64,000 nucleotides of DNA. Source: Methylobacterium fujisawaense (GTDB lineage: Bacteria > Pseudomonadota > Alphaproteobacteria > Rhizobiales > Beijerinckiaceae). Where the stretch lies: positions 248,001-312,000 of the forward strand of contig NZ_JACJIM010000002.1 in NCBI RefSeq assembly GCF_014138435.1, read 5' to 3'. Under the pieces are notes generated by a model. The model ran no database searches, was not told where the DNA came from, and worked only from the letters and a program-made list of their open reading frames with translations. Made by a program: the position numbers and the translations under genes. Shown here one piece after another: positions 27,767 to 36,259 of the stretch. Each line of letters begins with the position of its first letter. The first letter of the stretch is position 1.

Positions 27767-28927
27767 TTACTTGAGACGGCCTGTTTTTTGGGCTTTCAGA
27801 ACTCGGGTGAGCAGCGGGCGTCGGGTCGGATGTTCATGCGTCACGGCGAATCCTGCCGTCCGGAGCATCGCGCGGAGCTCCTCCGCACGGCGCGGGCGCC
27901 CGGATCCCATCGCCAGGAGATAGAAGCCGAAATAGGCGTCCCCGACCGGTTCCGCGCCCGGCGTTCCGGCCATGGGTTCCGCGAGCAGAAGCGTTCCGCC
28001 CGGCGGCAGAGCCGCGTGGGCCGCTCGGAGCAACGCCAGGGCGGGCTCGTCGTCGTGGTCGTGGACGATCCGAACGAGGGAGATCGTGTCGGCGCCGGTC
28101 GGCAGGCCCCCGTGGAAATCGCCGCCGCGGCAGGCGATCCGGCCTTCGAGGCCGGCCTGGGCCAAGCGGCTGGCGGCGCGCTCGGCCACGGCGGGGAGAT
28201 CGAACAGGGTCAGGCGCGGCGTCGCGTGCCGTCCTGCCACCGCTTGCAGGAAGGCGCCCTCCCCGCCTCCGACATCCATCAGGTGCCGGACCCCTGACAG
28301 GTCGCAGGCATCGAGCACGTCCTCCGCGATCAGCGCCTGCGAGGCGCCCATCAGGCCGCTGTAGGGGGCCACCGTCTGCGCATCGCCCGAGAGGCCGGAG
28401 GCATAGGGCCAGTAGCGCGCGAGTCCGGTCGGCGGGGCCTGGCCGCGAAGCAGGGCCACCGGATCTGCAAGGTCTGCGTAGAGCAGCGCGTGATGCTCGA
28501 TCATCGCGGCGATCCCAGGATTGCCGACGAGAGCGGCGCCGAGATCGGCCAGCCCGAACCGCTCACCCGACAGGGCGCGGACAAGCCCGAGGGATTCCGC
28601 GGCCCGAAGAAGGCGCTGGGTGTTGTCCGGCGGCAGGTCGAGCCGGCGAGCGAGGGCTTCGATCGTCAGGGGGCCTTCGGCCAGGATCGCGAACAGGTCG
28701 AGGCGGACGCAGGCAGTCAGAACCTGCGCGTAGACGAAGCCCGCGCAGAGATCGAAGAGGGCGCGCGTGTTCCGGCGGGCGATGCCCCGCGTGAGGGGGA
28801 AGCCCGCCGCCCAGCGCTGGAAGCGGGGGCTCGCGACCAGGCGGCTGCGCCAGGCGTTCCATCGATCCGTCCAGGCGGACGGGACGGACGCCGCCGCACC
28901 GATGCCGGAGAGCGATCGGCCGGTCAG
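27767..28927 (-). CDS. crtF: Hydroxyneurosporene O-methyltransferase; start codon non-canonical
   Basis: CrtF methylates the 1-hydroxyl of spirilloxanthin-pathway carotenoids with SAM. The SAM motif DVGGGEGAFLQAV is followed by LTLFDLPAV and, near the C-terminus, GGTLLLAEPM. The N-terminal dimerisation/winged-helix half is intact (DRWNAWRSRLVASPRFQRW, LFDLCAGFVYAQVL, LGAALVGNPGIAAMIEHHA). However, reading this conserved N-terminus upstream I find no ATG, GTG or TTG; the first ATG (28504) would remove about 140 conserved residues. The best candidate is CTG at 28927, overlapping the crtE stop as CTGA, giving 386 aa, the normal family length. Start position is an inference; the family call is firm. 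Confidence 0.85.
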   Translation of the reverse strand: MTGRSLSGIGAAASVPSAWTDRWNAWRSRLVASPRFQRWAAGFPLTRGIARRNTRALFDLCAGFVYAQVLTACVRLDLFAILAEGPLTIEALARRLDLPPDNTQRLLRAAESLGLVRALSGERFGLADLGAALVGNPGIAAMIEHHALLYADLADPVALLRGQAPPTGLARYWPYASGLSGDAQTVAPYSGLMGASQALIAEDVLDACDLSGVRHLMDVGGGEGAFLQAVAGRHATPRLTLFDLPAVAERAASRLAQAGLEGRIACRGGDFHGGLPTGADTISLVRIVHDHDDEPALALLRAAHAALPPGGTLLLAEPMAGTPGAEPVGDAYFGFYLLAMGSGRPRRAEELRAMLRTAGFAVTHEHPTRRPLLTRVLKAQKTGRLK

Positions 28928-29793
28928 GCCGTCACCGCCCGCAGGCTCGCGGGCAGGAACAGCCGCGCCTGCGCCTCGATCTCGGCGGTCAGCGCGGCCA
29001 TGCCCGGGCAGGCCGGAATCGCCGCCACGGCCTCGCGCGTCAGTCTCGACAGCCGATCCAGCGCGCCGCCGGTGCCCAGAAGCGCCGCAGCGTTGGGCCG
29101 CCCCAGAGTTGCGTCGCGCCCGGCAGGCTTGCCGATCTCCTCCTGGCGGCAGGCGACGTCACGCAGGTCGTCGGCGACCTGATAGGCCTCGCCGAGGCAC
29201 TCGCCGAGGCGGCGCCAGGGCTCCGAATCCGCTCCCGCCGCGGCGGCGCCGGCGACGGTGGCGGCGGCGAACAGGGCCCCGGTCTTCGCCTGCTGGTAGT
29301 CGCTGAGGCTGATATGGGCCTCCGATTCCCAGGCTTGCCCTGCGGCGATGCCCGACGGCGACCCGGCGGCGCGACCGAGGAGGCCCACGAGCCGTCCCAG
29401 GCGCGCGGGATGGGAGCCGGCGGACCGGGCCAGTGTCTCGAAGGCAAGGACGATCAGGGCGTCGCCGGTCAGGACGGCGATGGGCTCGCCGAAAGCGACA
29501 TGGACGGAGGGCTTCTGCCGCCGCATCGGCGCATCGTCGAAGCACGGCAGGTCGTCATGGACCAGGGAGGCGCAGTGCAGAAGCTCGATGGCTGCGGCCG
29601 CCGCTTCTGAGCCGGCCGGGTCGTCATCACCGCAGGCGCGGGCGACCGACAGGCACAGCCGCGGCCGGATCCGATGCCCGCCCGGGAACACCGCGTAACG
29701 GAGCGCCTCCGCCAGAAGGGGCGGCGCGCCCGGCGCCTCCGCGTGAGCAACGGCGCGATCCAGCGCCATCTCGATCCGCCGACCGGACTCCAT
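28924..29793 (-). CDS. crtE: Geranylgeranyl diphosphate synthase
   Basis: CrtE (289 aa) condenses isopentenyl diphosphate with farnesyl diphosphate to make GGPP, the precursor of carotenoids and of the bacteriochlorophyll phytyl tail. The first aspartate-rich motif is LVHDDLPCFDDAPMRR and the second is QVADDLRDV. ATG 29793 has GGGAGG 7 bases upstream; the frame is open further, but the extension runs into the operator. First gene of the leftward superoperon, divergent from crtD. Confidence 0.96.
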   Translation of the reverse strand: MESGRRIEMALDRAVAHAEAPGAPPLLAEALRYAVFPGGHRIRPRLCLSVARACGDDDPAGSEAAAAAIELLHCASLVHDDLPCFDDAPMRRQKPSVHVAFGEPIAVLTGDALIVLAFETLARSAGSHPARLGRLVGLLGRAAGSPSGIAAGQAWESEAHISLSDYQQAKTGALFAAATVAGAAAAGADSEPWRRLGECLGEAYQVADDLRDVACRQEEIGKPAGRDATLGRPNAAALLGTGGALDRLSRLTREAVAAIPACPGMAALTAEIEAQARLFLPASLRAVTA

Positions 29794-29833
29794 CGCGTTG
29801 CCTCCCGTGTTGTGTGCGGTTGTCAGCAACAAG

Positions 29834-29851
29834 TGTCATTTCTTATTGACA
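29834..29851. promoter_or_regulatory. PpsR/CrtJ-type operator between crtE and crtD
   Basis: TGTCATTTCTTATTGACA is a perfect TGTCA-N8-TGACA palindrome matching TGT-N12-ACA. It lies in the 109-base divergent region between crtE and crtD. Its right end supplies TTGACA (29846-29851), a good -35 box for crtD, although no strong -10 is visible 16-18 bases on. Confidence 0.88.
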
Positions 29852-29902
29852 CTTTGGCGCCGGCAGATCAATCCCGTTTCCGGGGGAGAAGGTGGAGCGA
29901 CC

Positions 29903-31438
29903 GTGGCGCAGGAGCGCGTCGTCGTGATCGGAGCGGGGATCGGTGGTCTCGCCGCGGCCGTGCGGCTCGCTCATGCCGGATTCCACACTACGGTCCTCGA
30001 GCGGGCGCAGCAGCCCGGCGGAAAGATGCGCGCCATCCCCGTCGGAGACCGCGCCATCGAGGCCGGCCCGACCGTCTTCACGATGCGCTGGGTCTTCGAG
30101 GAGCTGTTCGCGGAATGCGGTGCAGAGCTCGGGGACCGGATCTCCCTGGCGCCGGCTCGGCTCCTCGCCCGGCATGCCTGGAGCCGGGACGAGCGCCTCG
30201 ACCTGTTCGCCGACATCGAGGCGTCCGCCGACGCCGTCGCGGCCTTCGCGGGACGGCGTGAGGCGGACGGCTATCGGCGCTTCTGCGCCCGCTCGGCGGA
30301 GGTCTACCGCACTCTCGAAGGGCCGTTCATCCGCGAGGGCCGGACCGGCCCCGCCGGCCTCGCGCAAAGGGTCGGCCTGTCGGGCCTCGGCGACCTCTGG
30401 CGGATCCAGCCCTTCACCACGCTCCAGTCTGCGCTGGGCAGCTACTTCCGCGATCCCCGGCTGCTCCAGCTGTTCGGACGCTACGCCACCTATTGCGGCG
30501 CCTCGCCCTACACCGCGCCGGCGACGCTGATGCTCGTCGCCCATGTCGAGCAGGCCGGAATCTGGACCGTTTCGGGCGGCCTCAGCGGCCTCGCGCGGGC
30601 CGTGGCCGATCTCGCCGAGGAGCGGGGCGCGGCCTTCCGCTACGCTGCGGAGGCCGAGCGGATCCTCACCGCGGGCGGTCGGGTCGTCGGCGTGCGCCTG
30701 GCCGACGGCACGACGGTTCCGGCCGACCGCGTCGTCTGCAATGCCGATTGCGCCGCCCTCGGCGCGGGCCTGTTCGGACCGGACGCCGCCGTCGCCGGCG
30801 AGCGGCTCGCGCCCGGCGAGCGCTCGCTGTCCGCCGTCACATTCTGCGCGGAGGCGGTGCCTTCCGGCTTCCCGCTGGCGCACCACACGGTCTTCTTCTC
30901 CCGCGATTACCGGGCCGAGTTCGACACGATCCTGCGAGACCGTCGCCTGCCCGACGATCCCACGGTCTACGTCTGTGCCCAGGACCGGGACGCGGCGGGG
31001 ACCGCGCCGCAGGGGCCCGAGCGCCTGCTCATGCTCGTCAACGCACCGGCGGATGGCCGGGAGCGACCGCTCACGCCGTCGGAGACCCAGAGATGCGAGA
31101 CGACCCTGATCCGCCGGTTGGAGGCCTGCGGGCTCACCCTGACCTTCGCGTCGTCGGCGGTGACCACGACGCCACGGGATTTCGACGCCCTCTTTCCCGG
31201 GACGGGCGGAGCGCTCTACGGGCGGGCGGCGCAGGGATGGGCGACGACCTTCAAGCGCGCGGGCGCCCGGACGGCGCTGCCGGGCCTCTATCTGGCGGGG
31301 GGCTCGATCCATCCCGGCCCGGGCGTGCCGATGGCCGCGCAATCGGGTCGGCTGGCAGCGGCGGCGATCCTGGAGGACCGCGATTCGATGGCCCGGTCGC
31401 GCGGGGCGGCTACGCGTGGTGGTACGTCGATGCGGTGA
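29903..31438 (+). CDS. crtD: Hydroxyneurosporene/methoxyneurosporene desaturase (CrtD)
   Basis: CrtD (511 aa) introduces the 3,4 double bond in 1-hydroxy- or 1-methoxy-carotenoids on the way to spirilloxanthin. It is a CrtI-family FAD flavoprotein: dinucleotide fold VVVIGAGIGGLAAAVRLAHAG at the N-terminus, LERAQQPGGKMRAIPV, and the C-terminal motif LYLAGGSIHPGPGVPMAAQSG. Position beside crtC and divergent to crtEF supports CrtD over CrtI, which lies at 54.5-56.0 kb. Start GTG 29903 follows GGTGGAG; an upstream TTG would place the start across the operator. Confidence 0.93.
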   Translation: MAQERVVVIGAGIGGLAAAVRLAHAGFHTTVLERAQQPGGKMRAIPVGDRAIEAGPTVFTMRWVFEELFAECGAELGDRISLAPARLLARHAWSRDERLDLFADIEASADAVAAFAGRREADGYRRFCARSAEVYRTLEGPFIREGRTGPAGLAQRVGLSGLGDLWRIQPFTTLQSALGSYFRDPRLLQLFGRYATYCGASPYTAPATLMLVAHVEQAGIWTVSGGLSGLARAVADLAEERGAAFRYAAEAERILTAGGRVVGVRLADGTTVPADRVVCNADCAALGAGLFGPDAAVAGERLAPGERSLSAVTFCAEAVPSGFPLAHHTVFFSRDYRAEFDTILRDRRLPDDPTVYVCAQDRDAAGTAPQGPERLLMLVNAPADGRERPLTPSETQRCETTLIRRLEACGLTLTFASSAVTTTPRDFDALFPGTGGALYGRAAQGWATTFKRAGARTALPGLYLAGGSIHPGPGVPMAAQSGRLAAAAILEDRDSMARSRGAATRGGTSMR

Positions 31439-32295
31439 GCGACGATGGCCGTCACGGCCTCACGATCATCGCGTTCATCGGAAGCGTGTTCTCGCCCTAC
31501 TACGCGTGGAGCGCCGAGAAGGACCCCTTCGCCCATTGCGCCATGAATGTGGTCCTCTACGGCGATCGCGGCCGCTTCGCGATGACCGAGCGGCGCGCCG
31601 CCAGCCTGTCGCGCGGCCCCGATCACATCGCCATCGGCCCGAGCGCGATGCACTGGGATGGCACGGCGCTGACCGTTCGCATCGACGAGCGCGGGGCGCC
31701 GCTGCCCCATCGACTCCGCGGCACCGTCCGTCTCGAGCCGCGCGGTTTCACGGCGGGCCCGTTCCATCTCGACAGGGCGGGCCGCCACCGCTGGTGGCCG
31801 ATGGCGCCGTCCTCCCGGGTCGAGGTGGATTTCGACCAGCCGGATCTGCGCTGGAGTGGCGGAGGCTACTTCGACACGAATGACGGCGACGAACCGCTGG
31901 AGGCCGCCTTCTCCCGGTGGACGTGGTGCCGGGCGGACCTGCCGGACGGCGCCGCGATCCTGTACGACGTCCACCATCGCGACGGCGGCGGACAGAATCT
32001 GTCGCTCCGGTTCTCCGCCGACGGCAGCCGCCGCGAGATACGGCCGCCGCCCGCGGCGTCGCTGCCGGCGACCGGGTTCTGGCGGATGCCGCGCGAGACC
32101 CGCAGCGATGACGGGCGGTCGCGGGTGCTCGCGACCTACGAGGACACGCCGTTCTACGCCCGCTCGCTCCTCGCCTCGACGCTGGGCGGCGAGCCGGTGC
32201 GGGCCATGCACGAGAGCCTGTCGCTCGACCGGTTCCGCAACCCGCTGGTGCGGCTCATGCTGCCCTTCCGGATTCCCCGGCCGCTGGCCCCGTGA
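31435..32295 (+). CDS. crtC: Carotenoid 1,2-hydratase (hydroxyneurosporene synthase)
   Basis: CrtC adds water across the terminal double bond of neurosporene or lycopene. Characteristic segments: LTIIAFIGSVFSPYYAW near the N-terminus, HCAMNVVLYG, HWDGTALTVRIDE and a C-terminal ESLSLDRFRNPLVR. With GTG 31435 (overlapping the crtD stop as GTGA) it is 286 aa, near the length of the Rhodobacter protein. But in the same frame, the codons just upstream read FDGPVARGGYAWWYVDA, which matches the N-terminus of longer CrtC proteins, and no ATG, GTG or TTG starts that part closely. The 3' end overlaps a convergent glycosyltransferase gene by 41 bases. Confidence 0.9.
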   Translation: MSDDGRHGLTIIAFIGSVFSPYYAWSAEKDPFAHCAMNVVLYGDRGRFAMTERRAASLSRGPDHIAIGPSAMHWDGTALTVRIDERGAPLPHRLRGTVRLEPRGFTAGPFHLDRAGRHRWWPMAPSSRVEVDFDQPDLRWSGGGYFDTNDGDEPLEAAFSRWTWCRADLPDGAAILYDVHHRDGGGQNLSLRFSADGSRREIRPPPAASLPATGFWRMPRETRSDDGRSRVLATYEDTPFYARSLLASTLGGEPVRAMHESLSLDRFRNPLVRLMLPFRIPRPLAP

Positions 32296-33589
32296 GGGCC
32301 TGGATGTCGACGCCGCCCCTCCCGGTTCGGTGCCGACCTTCGAAGACCGTCCAGGGCCGGATGCGGTGGGCAATGCAGGCGAGCGTTGCGACGCTCAGCA
32401 CGAATCCGAGGGGAAAGCCGGTCAGCCCCGCCACCTCCCGCGTGACCGCGAAGAGCGGCGCACAGCAGATCAGGACGCGTTCGTGCGGTCGCAATCCGCC
32501 CGCCCGGTGCGCGGCGAGGGCCAGCAGGAGCGTGGCCGGGACGACGGGCGCCAGATCGTAGACCGGCAGATACGGCGACAGCATCGGCGCTGCGGCGACG
32601 AGCGCCGCCGCGCGCAGCGCCGCGTCGGTGGGGCGGCACCAGGCGCGGCAGGCCACCCCGAGGGCCAGTGCGGCGACGAGCACCTGCGCGATCCAGGCTG
32701 TGGCCATCGCGCCGCCGACCAAGCGCACGGCCCCGAACGCGCTGGCATTGAGGTCGAGGCCCGCGGCGGCGTTCTGCAGGATGATCCGATTCGTGTCTCC
32801 GAGCGTGCCGAAGAAGCCGCTCCAGGGCGCCGTGCCGAAGAGGGCCAGCGATGCGAGGCAGAGGACCAGCACCGTGGCGAGGCAGGCCGCCAGACAATCC
32901 CGCCGCCCGGTCGCCAGCAGGAGCACGGGCGCCAGCGCCGCGAAATGCGGCTTGTAGGCCAGCAGGCCGAAGCAGAGCCCGGCCAGCCAGGGGCGCCGGT
33001 CCACGAGCACCGCGCCGAGGGTCAGAAGCGACGCCGTGAACAGAGCGTTCTGGCCGTAGGCGAGGTTGCTCAGGACCAAGGGATGCGCGAGCGCGACGAA
33101 AGCCACATCCATCCGGCCGGCTGCCACGCGCATCGTCAGCGCGAACAGGGCGACCGAGAGTGCAATCCAGAGCAGATAGGCCGGCTGCGGTTCCATGAGC
33201 GCCATGGCGGCCGCCGGCAGGAGGAACACCGGCGGGTAGTGCCAGGCGAAGCGGCAATCCTGCCCGAAGGCGGCCTTCATGTTCGCCAGATGCACCGGCA
33301 GATCGTAGGGCTCGCCGCCCCGGCCCTCCAGAGCGGAACGGCCCGCCGTCCAGACCTGAGCGAAATCGTTTCCGAGCGGATCGCCGTACCAGTTCCGCCG
33401 CGGCTCCGGGCCGGTCCCGTAGACCAGCAGGACCAGGGCGAGGCCGAACGGGACCAGCACACGGGCCGCGCGCATGGCAAAGGCGGACAGTCGGGCGTCG
33501 CTGCTCACGAGATCCGCGAGGTCGGCCCATAAGGCAGGCAAACGTGCGGTCGCGGGGCCCGGCGCGCGGGACTGGGGAGGCGCAGGCAT
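32255..33589 (-). CDS. GT87-type (DUF2029) membrane glycosyltransferase
   Basis: A 444-residue polytopic membrane protein with about 10-11 hydrophobic helices. The early periplasmic loop has GNDFAQVWTAGRSALEG followed by DCRFAWHYPPVFLL, the pattern of the GT87/DUF2029 group (polyprenyl-phosphate-sugar-dependent mannosyl- or arabinosyltransferase-like; in proteobacteria mostly uncharacterised). The central part has LAYGQNALFTASLL and AYKPHFA, also typical. It is convergent with crtC (41-base overlap) and divergent from the downstream glycosyltransferase operon, sharing a 145-base control region, so a glycan role with that operon is plausible. Confidence 0.82.
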   Translation of the reverse strand: MPAPPQSRAPGPATARLPALWADLADLVSSDARLSAFAMRAARVLVPFGLALVLLVYGTGPEPRRNWYGDPLGNDFAQVWTAGRSALEGRGGEPYDLPVHLANMKAAFGQDCRFAWHYPPVFLLPAAAMALMEPQPAYLLWIALSVALFALTMRVAAGRMDVAFVALAHPLVLSNLAYGQNALFTASLLTLGAVLVDRRPWLAGLCFGLLAYKPHFAALAPVLLLATGRRDCLAACLATVLVLCLASLALFGTAPWSGFFGTLGDTNRIILQNAAAGLDLNASAFGAVRLVGGAMATAWIAQVLVAALALGVACRAWCRPTDAALRAAALVAAAPMLSPYLPVYDLAPVVPATLLLALAAHRAGGLRPHERVLICCAPLFAVTREVAGLTGFPLGFVLSVATLACIAHRIRPWTVFEGRHRTGRGGVDIQALTGPAAGESGRAA

Positions 33590-33734
33590 CGGGCGATTTC
33601 GGTATCCGGACTTGGCGGAAGCTTAGGTTCCCGCGGTTTGAAGCCCGTTAACAGCGCTGTTTGCGGCCCGGCCCGGCTTGTGCGAGAGGGCGGCGGCTGC
33701 GATCCTTGCGCCGTCAACCGGGGCGGTCACCTTG

Positions 33735-34985
33735 ATGCGACTGGACGAGGCGTCTTCGGCCCCGCGCGTCCTGATTTACAGCCACGACACCTTCGGGCTG
33801 GGGCATCTGCGCCGCTCGCGGGCGATCGCCAACGCGATCGTGGCGTGCAACCGCGGCGCTCAAGCGATGATCGTCTCGGGCTCGCCGGTGGTTGATCGCT
33901 TCGCCTTTGCGCCGGGCGTCCGGACCGTCCGGCTGCCGCCGGTGACCAAGTTCGCGGATGGCAATTATGCCAGCCTCGACGCGGCGACCCCCCTCGCCCG
34001 CACGGTCGAGCAGCGGTCGGCGATCATCGCCCAGGCCTGCGGAACCTTCCGCCCCGACCTGATCATCGTCGACAAGGAACCGGCTGGCTTCCACGGCGAG
34101 TTGCTGCCGGTGCTGGAAGGCGCCGCCGACCGCGACATCCGCCTGGTCCTCGGACTGCGCGACGTCCTCGACGACGCCGATCGTCTCGTGCCCGAATGGG
34201 AGCGCAAGGGGGCGATCGAGACGATGGTGCAGTTCTACGACGAGATCTGGGTCTATGGGCTGAGCCGCATCCATCAGCCCCTCGCGGCGCTGCCGATGGA
34301 TCCCGAGATCGCCGCGCGCATCGACGCGCGCCTGATCTATACCGGCTATCTGCGCCGGGACCTCCCGGAGCGCCGCGCCGACCGCGAGGAGCCGGCCATC
34401 GCCGACGGCCCGTTCATTCTGGTCACGCCGGGCGGCGGCGGCGATGGTGCCGCCCTGATCGACTGGGTGATCGCCGCCTACGAGGCCGATCCGGCGATCC
34501 CTTTGCCCGCCCTGATTGCCTTCGGTCCCTTCCTCGATACCGCCACCCGCGACGGTTTCGCGGCGCGCATCCGCGCGCTCGGCGGAAAGATCGCCGCGAT
34601 CACCTTCGACAGCGAGATCGAGTTCCTGTTGCGCAAGGCCGCCGGCATCGTCGCCATGGGGGGCTACAACACCTTCTGCGAGATTCTGTCCTTCGACCGT
34701 CGCGCAATCCTCGTGCCCCGGACCGAGCCGCGGCGGGAGCAGGCGATCCGGGCGCTCGCGGCCGAGCGGCTTGGCCTCGCGCGGGTCCTGATGGAGGCCG
34801 AGGGCCGGACGCCCGGGCGCATGGCGGCCGCGCTCCGCGACCTGCCGGAGCAGGATCCGCCGTCGCGGGTGCTGGTGCCGGGTCTGCTCGACGGCCTCGA
34901 CGCGGTCGCCCGCCGCGTGCGGGCGCTGACGGCGCGCGGCAGCGCGGACGAAGAGGCTCGCCCGTGCCTGCAGGCCTATTCGTGA
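33735..34985 (+). CDS. GT-B glycosyltransferase, COG4671 type
   Basis: A 416-residue predicted GT-B glycosyltransferase, first gene of an eight-gene overlapping operon. N-terminal fold begins APRVLIYSHDTFGLGHLRRSRAIA; the phosphate-binding turn VTPGGGGDGAALIDW lies around residues 230-245; the donor-site region AAGIVAMGGYNTFCEILSF with LVPRTEPRREQAIRA resembles MurG-like GT28/GT1 enzymes. This closely resembles the group I know as COG4671 predicted glycosyltransferases. No signal peptide or membrane helix: cytoplasmic. The donor and acceptor are unknown. Start ATG 33735 chosen; the frame is open 19 codons upstream, with a TTG just before. Confidence 0.82.
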   Translation: MRLDEASSAPRVLIYSHDTFGLGHLRRSRAIANAIVACNRGAQAMIVSGSPVVDRFAFAPGVRTVRLPPVTKFADGNYASLDAATPLARTVEQRSAIIAQACGTFRPDLIIVDKEPAGFHGELLPVLEGAADRDIRLVLGLRDVLDDADRLVPEWERKGAIETMVQFYDEIWVYGLSRIHQPLAALPMDPEIAARIDARLIYTGYLRRDLPERRADREEPAIADGPFILVTPGGGGDGAALIDWVIAAYEADPAIPLPALIAFGPFLDTATRDGFAARIRALGGKIAAITFDSEIEFLLRKAAGIVAMGGYNTFCEILSFDRRAILVPRTEPRREQAIRALAAERLGLARVLMEAEGRTPGRMAAALRDLPEQDPPSRVLVPGLLDGLDAVARRVRALTARGSADEEARPCLQAYS

Positions 34986-36259
34986 GCGCCAAACGGGTCG
35001 CCGTGGTGCTGAAGGGCTATCCGCGGCTCTCCGAGACCTTCATCGCGCAGGAGCTGCTCGCCTTGGAGCGGCGCGGTCTGTCCCTGGAGATCTGGTCCCT
35101 GCGCCGCCCGACCGACCGGGCGCGCCATCCGATGCACGGGCAGATCCGAGCCGAGGCCGCCTACCTGCCCGAATATCTGCGCGATGCGCCGCTGCGTGTG
35201 CTCCGCGGACTCGGTGCGGCGCTCCGGCGGCGGAACCTCCCGGCGCTTCTCGCGCTGTTCGTCCGCGATTTCCGGCGCGACCCGACGGCGTCGCGGCTGC
35301 GCCGCCTCGGGCAGGCCCTGGTCCTCGCCCGGGAACTGCCGGCCGACATCGCCCATATCCATGTGCATTTTCTGCATACGCCGGCCAGCGTCGCCCGCTA
35401 CGCCGCGCTGCTCACCGCGCGCCGGTGGAGCTTCTCGGCGCATGCCAAGGATATCTGGACGACGCCGGACTGGGAGCTGACCGAGAAGCTACGCGACGCC
35501 GCTTGGGGTGTGACCTGTACCCGCGACGGGCTTGCACGTCTGGACGCGCTCGCGCCCGGCCGGACGCTGCTCGCCTACCACGGGCTCGACCTCAGCCGCT
35601 TTCCGATCCCGCCGCCGCATGAAACGCGCGACGGCACGGATCCGGCCCGGCCGCTCCGGCTCCTCTGCGTCGGACGGCTCGTCGCCAAGAAGGGACACGA
35701 CGATCTGATCGACGCCCTGGCCACCCTGCCCGCAGGCCTGCATTGGCAGCTCGACCTGATCGGCGGCGGAGAGCTGCGCGCTGCCCTGGAGGCGCGGGTT
35801 GGCACCTGTGGCCTCGCTGAGCGGATCCGCTTCCGGGGCGCCCTGGCGCAGCCTGCGGTGATCGAGGCCATGCGCGCGGCCGACCTGTTCGTCCTGCCGA
35901 CGAAGCCGGCCCCGGGCGGCGACCGCGACGGATTGCCGAACGTGCTGATGGAGGCGGCAAGCCAAGCGTTGCCGATTCTGGCGACCGCATTCGCCGGCAC
36001 GCCGGAATTCATCACCGATGGCACGCACGGGGTCCTGGTCCCGCCGGGCGACCCGGCGGTGCTGGCGGCGGCGCTGATCCGTCTCGCCGACGATCCGGGC
36101 CTCCGCCGGAGGCTGGGCGAGGCCGCCCGGGCGCGGCTTGTGCGAGACTTCTCCGAGGAGGCCGCGATCGCGCTGATCGCCGGCCGGCTGCGTGCCTCCG
36201 CGGGTCTGTCGTCGGACGTGGCCGCACACGAATCGGAGCTGCCCGCGTGCGCGTCCTGA
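34964..36259 (+). CDS. GT4-family glycosyltransferase
   Basis: A 431-residue GT-B glycosyltransferase. N-terminal AVVLKGYPRLSETFIAQELLAL is typical of a group of GT4 enzymes for exopolysaccharide synthesis; HVHFLHTPASVARYA and FSAHAKDIWTT follow. The C-terminal GT4 domain has LRLLCVGRLVAKKGHDDLI and the donor-site ADLFVLPTK...GLPNVLMEAASQALPILAT with the E-x7-type glutamates. Start is GTG 34964 (AAGAGG about 7 bases upstream), overlapping the previous gene by 22 bases; a GTGA at 34982 is an alternative. Donor sugar unknown. Confidence 0.85.
   Translation: MPAGLFVSAKRVAVVLKGYPRLSETFIAQELLALERRGLSLEIWSLRRPTDRARHPMHGQIRAEAAYLPEYLRDAPLRVLRGLGAALRRRNLPALLALFVRDFRRDPTASRLRRLGQALVLARELPADIAHIHVHFLHTPASVARYAALLTARRWSFSAHAKDIWTTPDWELTEKLRDAAWGVTCTRDGLARLDALAPGRTLLAYHGLDLSRFPIPPPHETRDGTDPARPLRLLCVGRLVAKKGHDDLIDALATLPAGLHWQLDLIGGGELRAALEARVGTCGLAERIRFRGALAQPAVIEAMRAADLFVLPTKPAPGGDRDGLPNVLMEAASQALPILATAFAGTPEFITDGTHGVLVPPGDPAVLAAALIRLADDPGLRRRLGEAARARLVRDFSEEAAIALIAGRLRASAGLSSDVAAHESELPACAS

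Noticed and set aside
29821..29838. A second operator TGTCAGCAACAAGTGTCA in the crtE-crtD region
   Set aside because: It is a direct repeat of TGTCA, not an inverted TGT-N12-ACA site.
30493..32295. An apparent 600-residue gene ending in crtC
   Set aside because: The first 300 codons are crtD read in another frame; only the crtC part is conserved.
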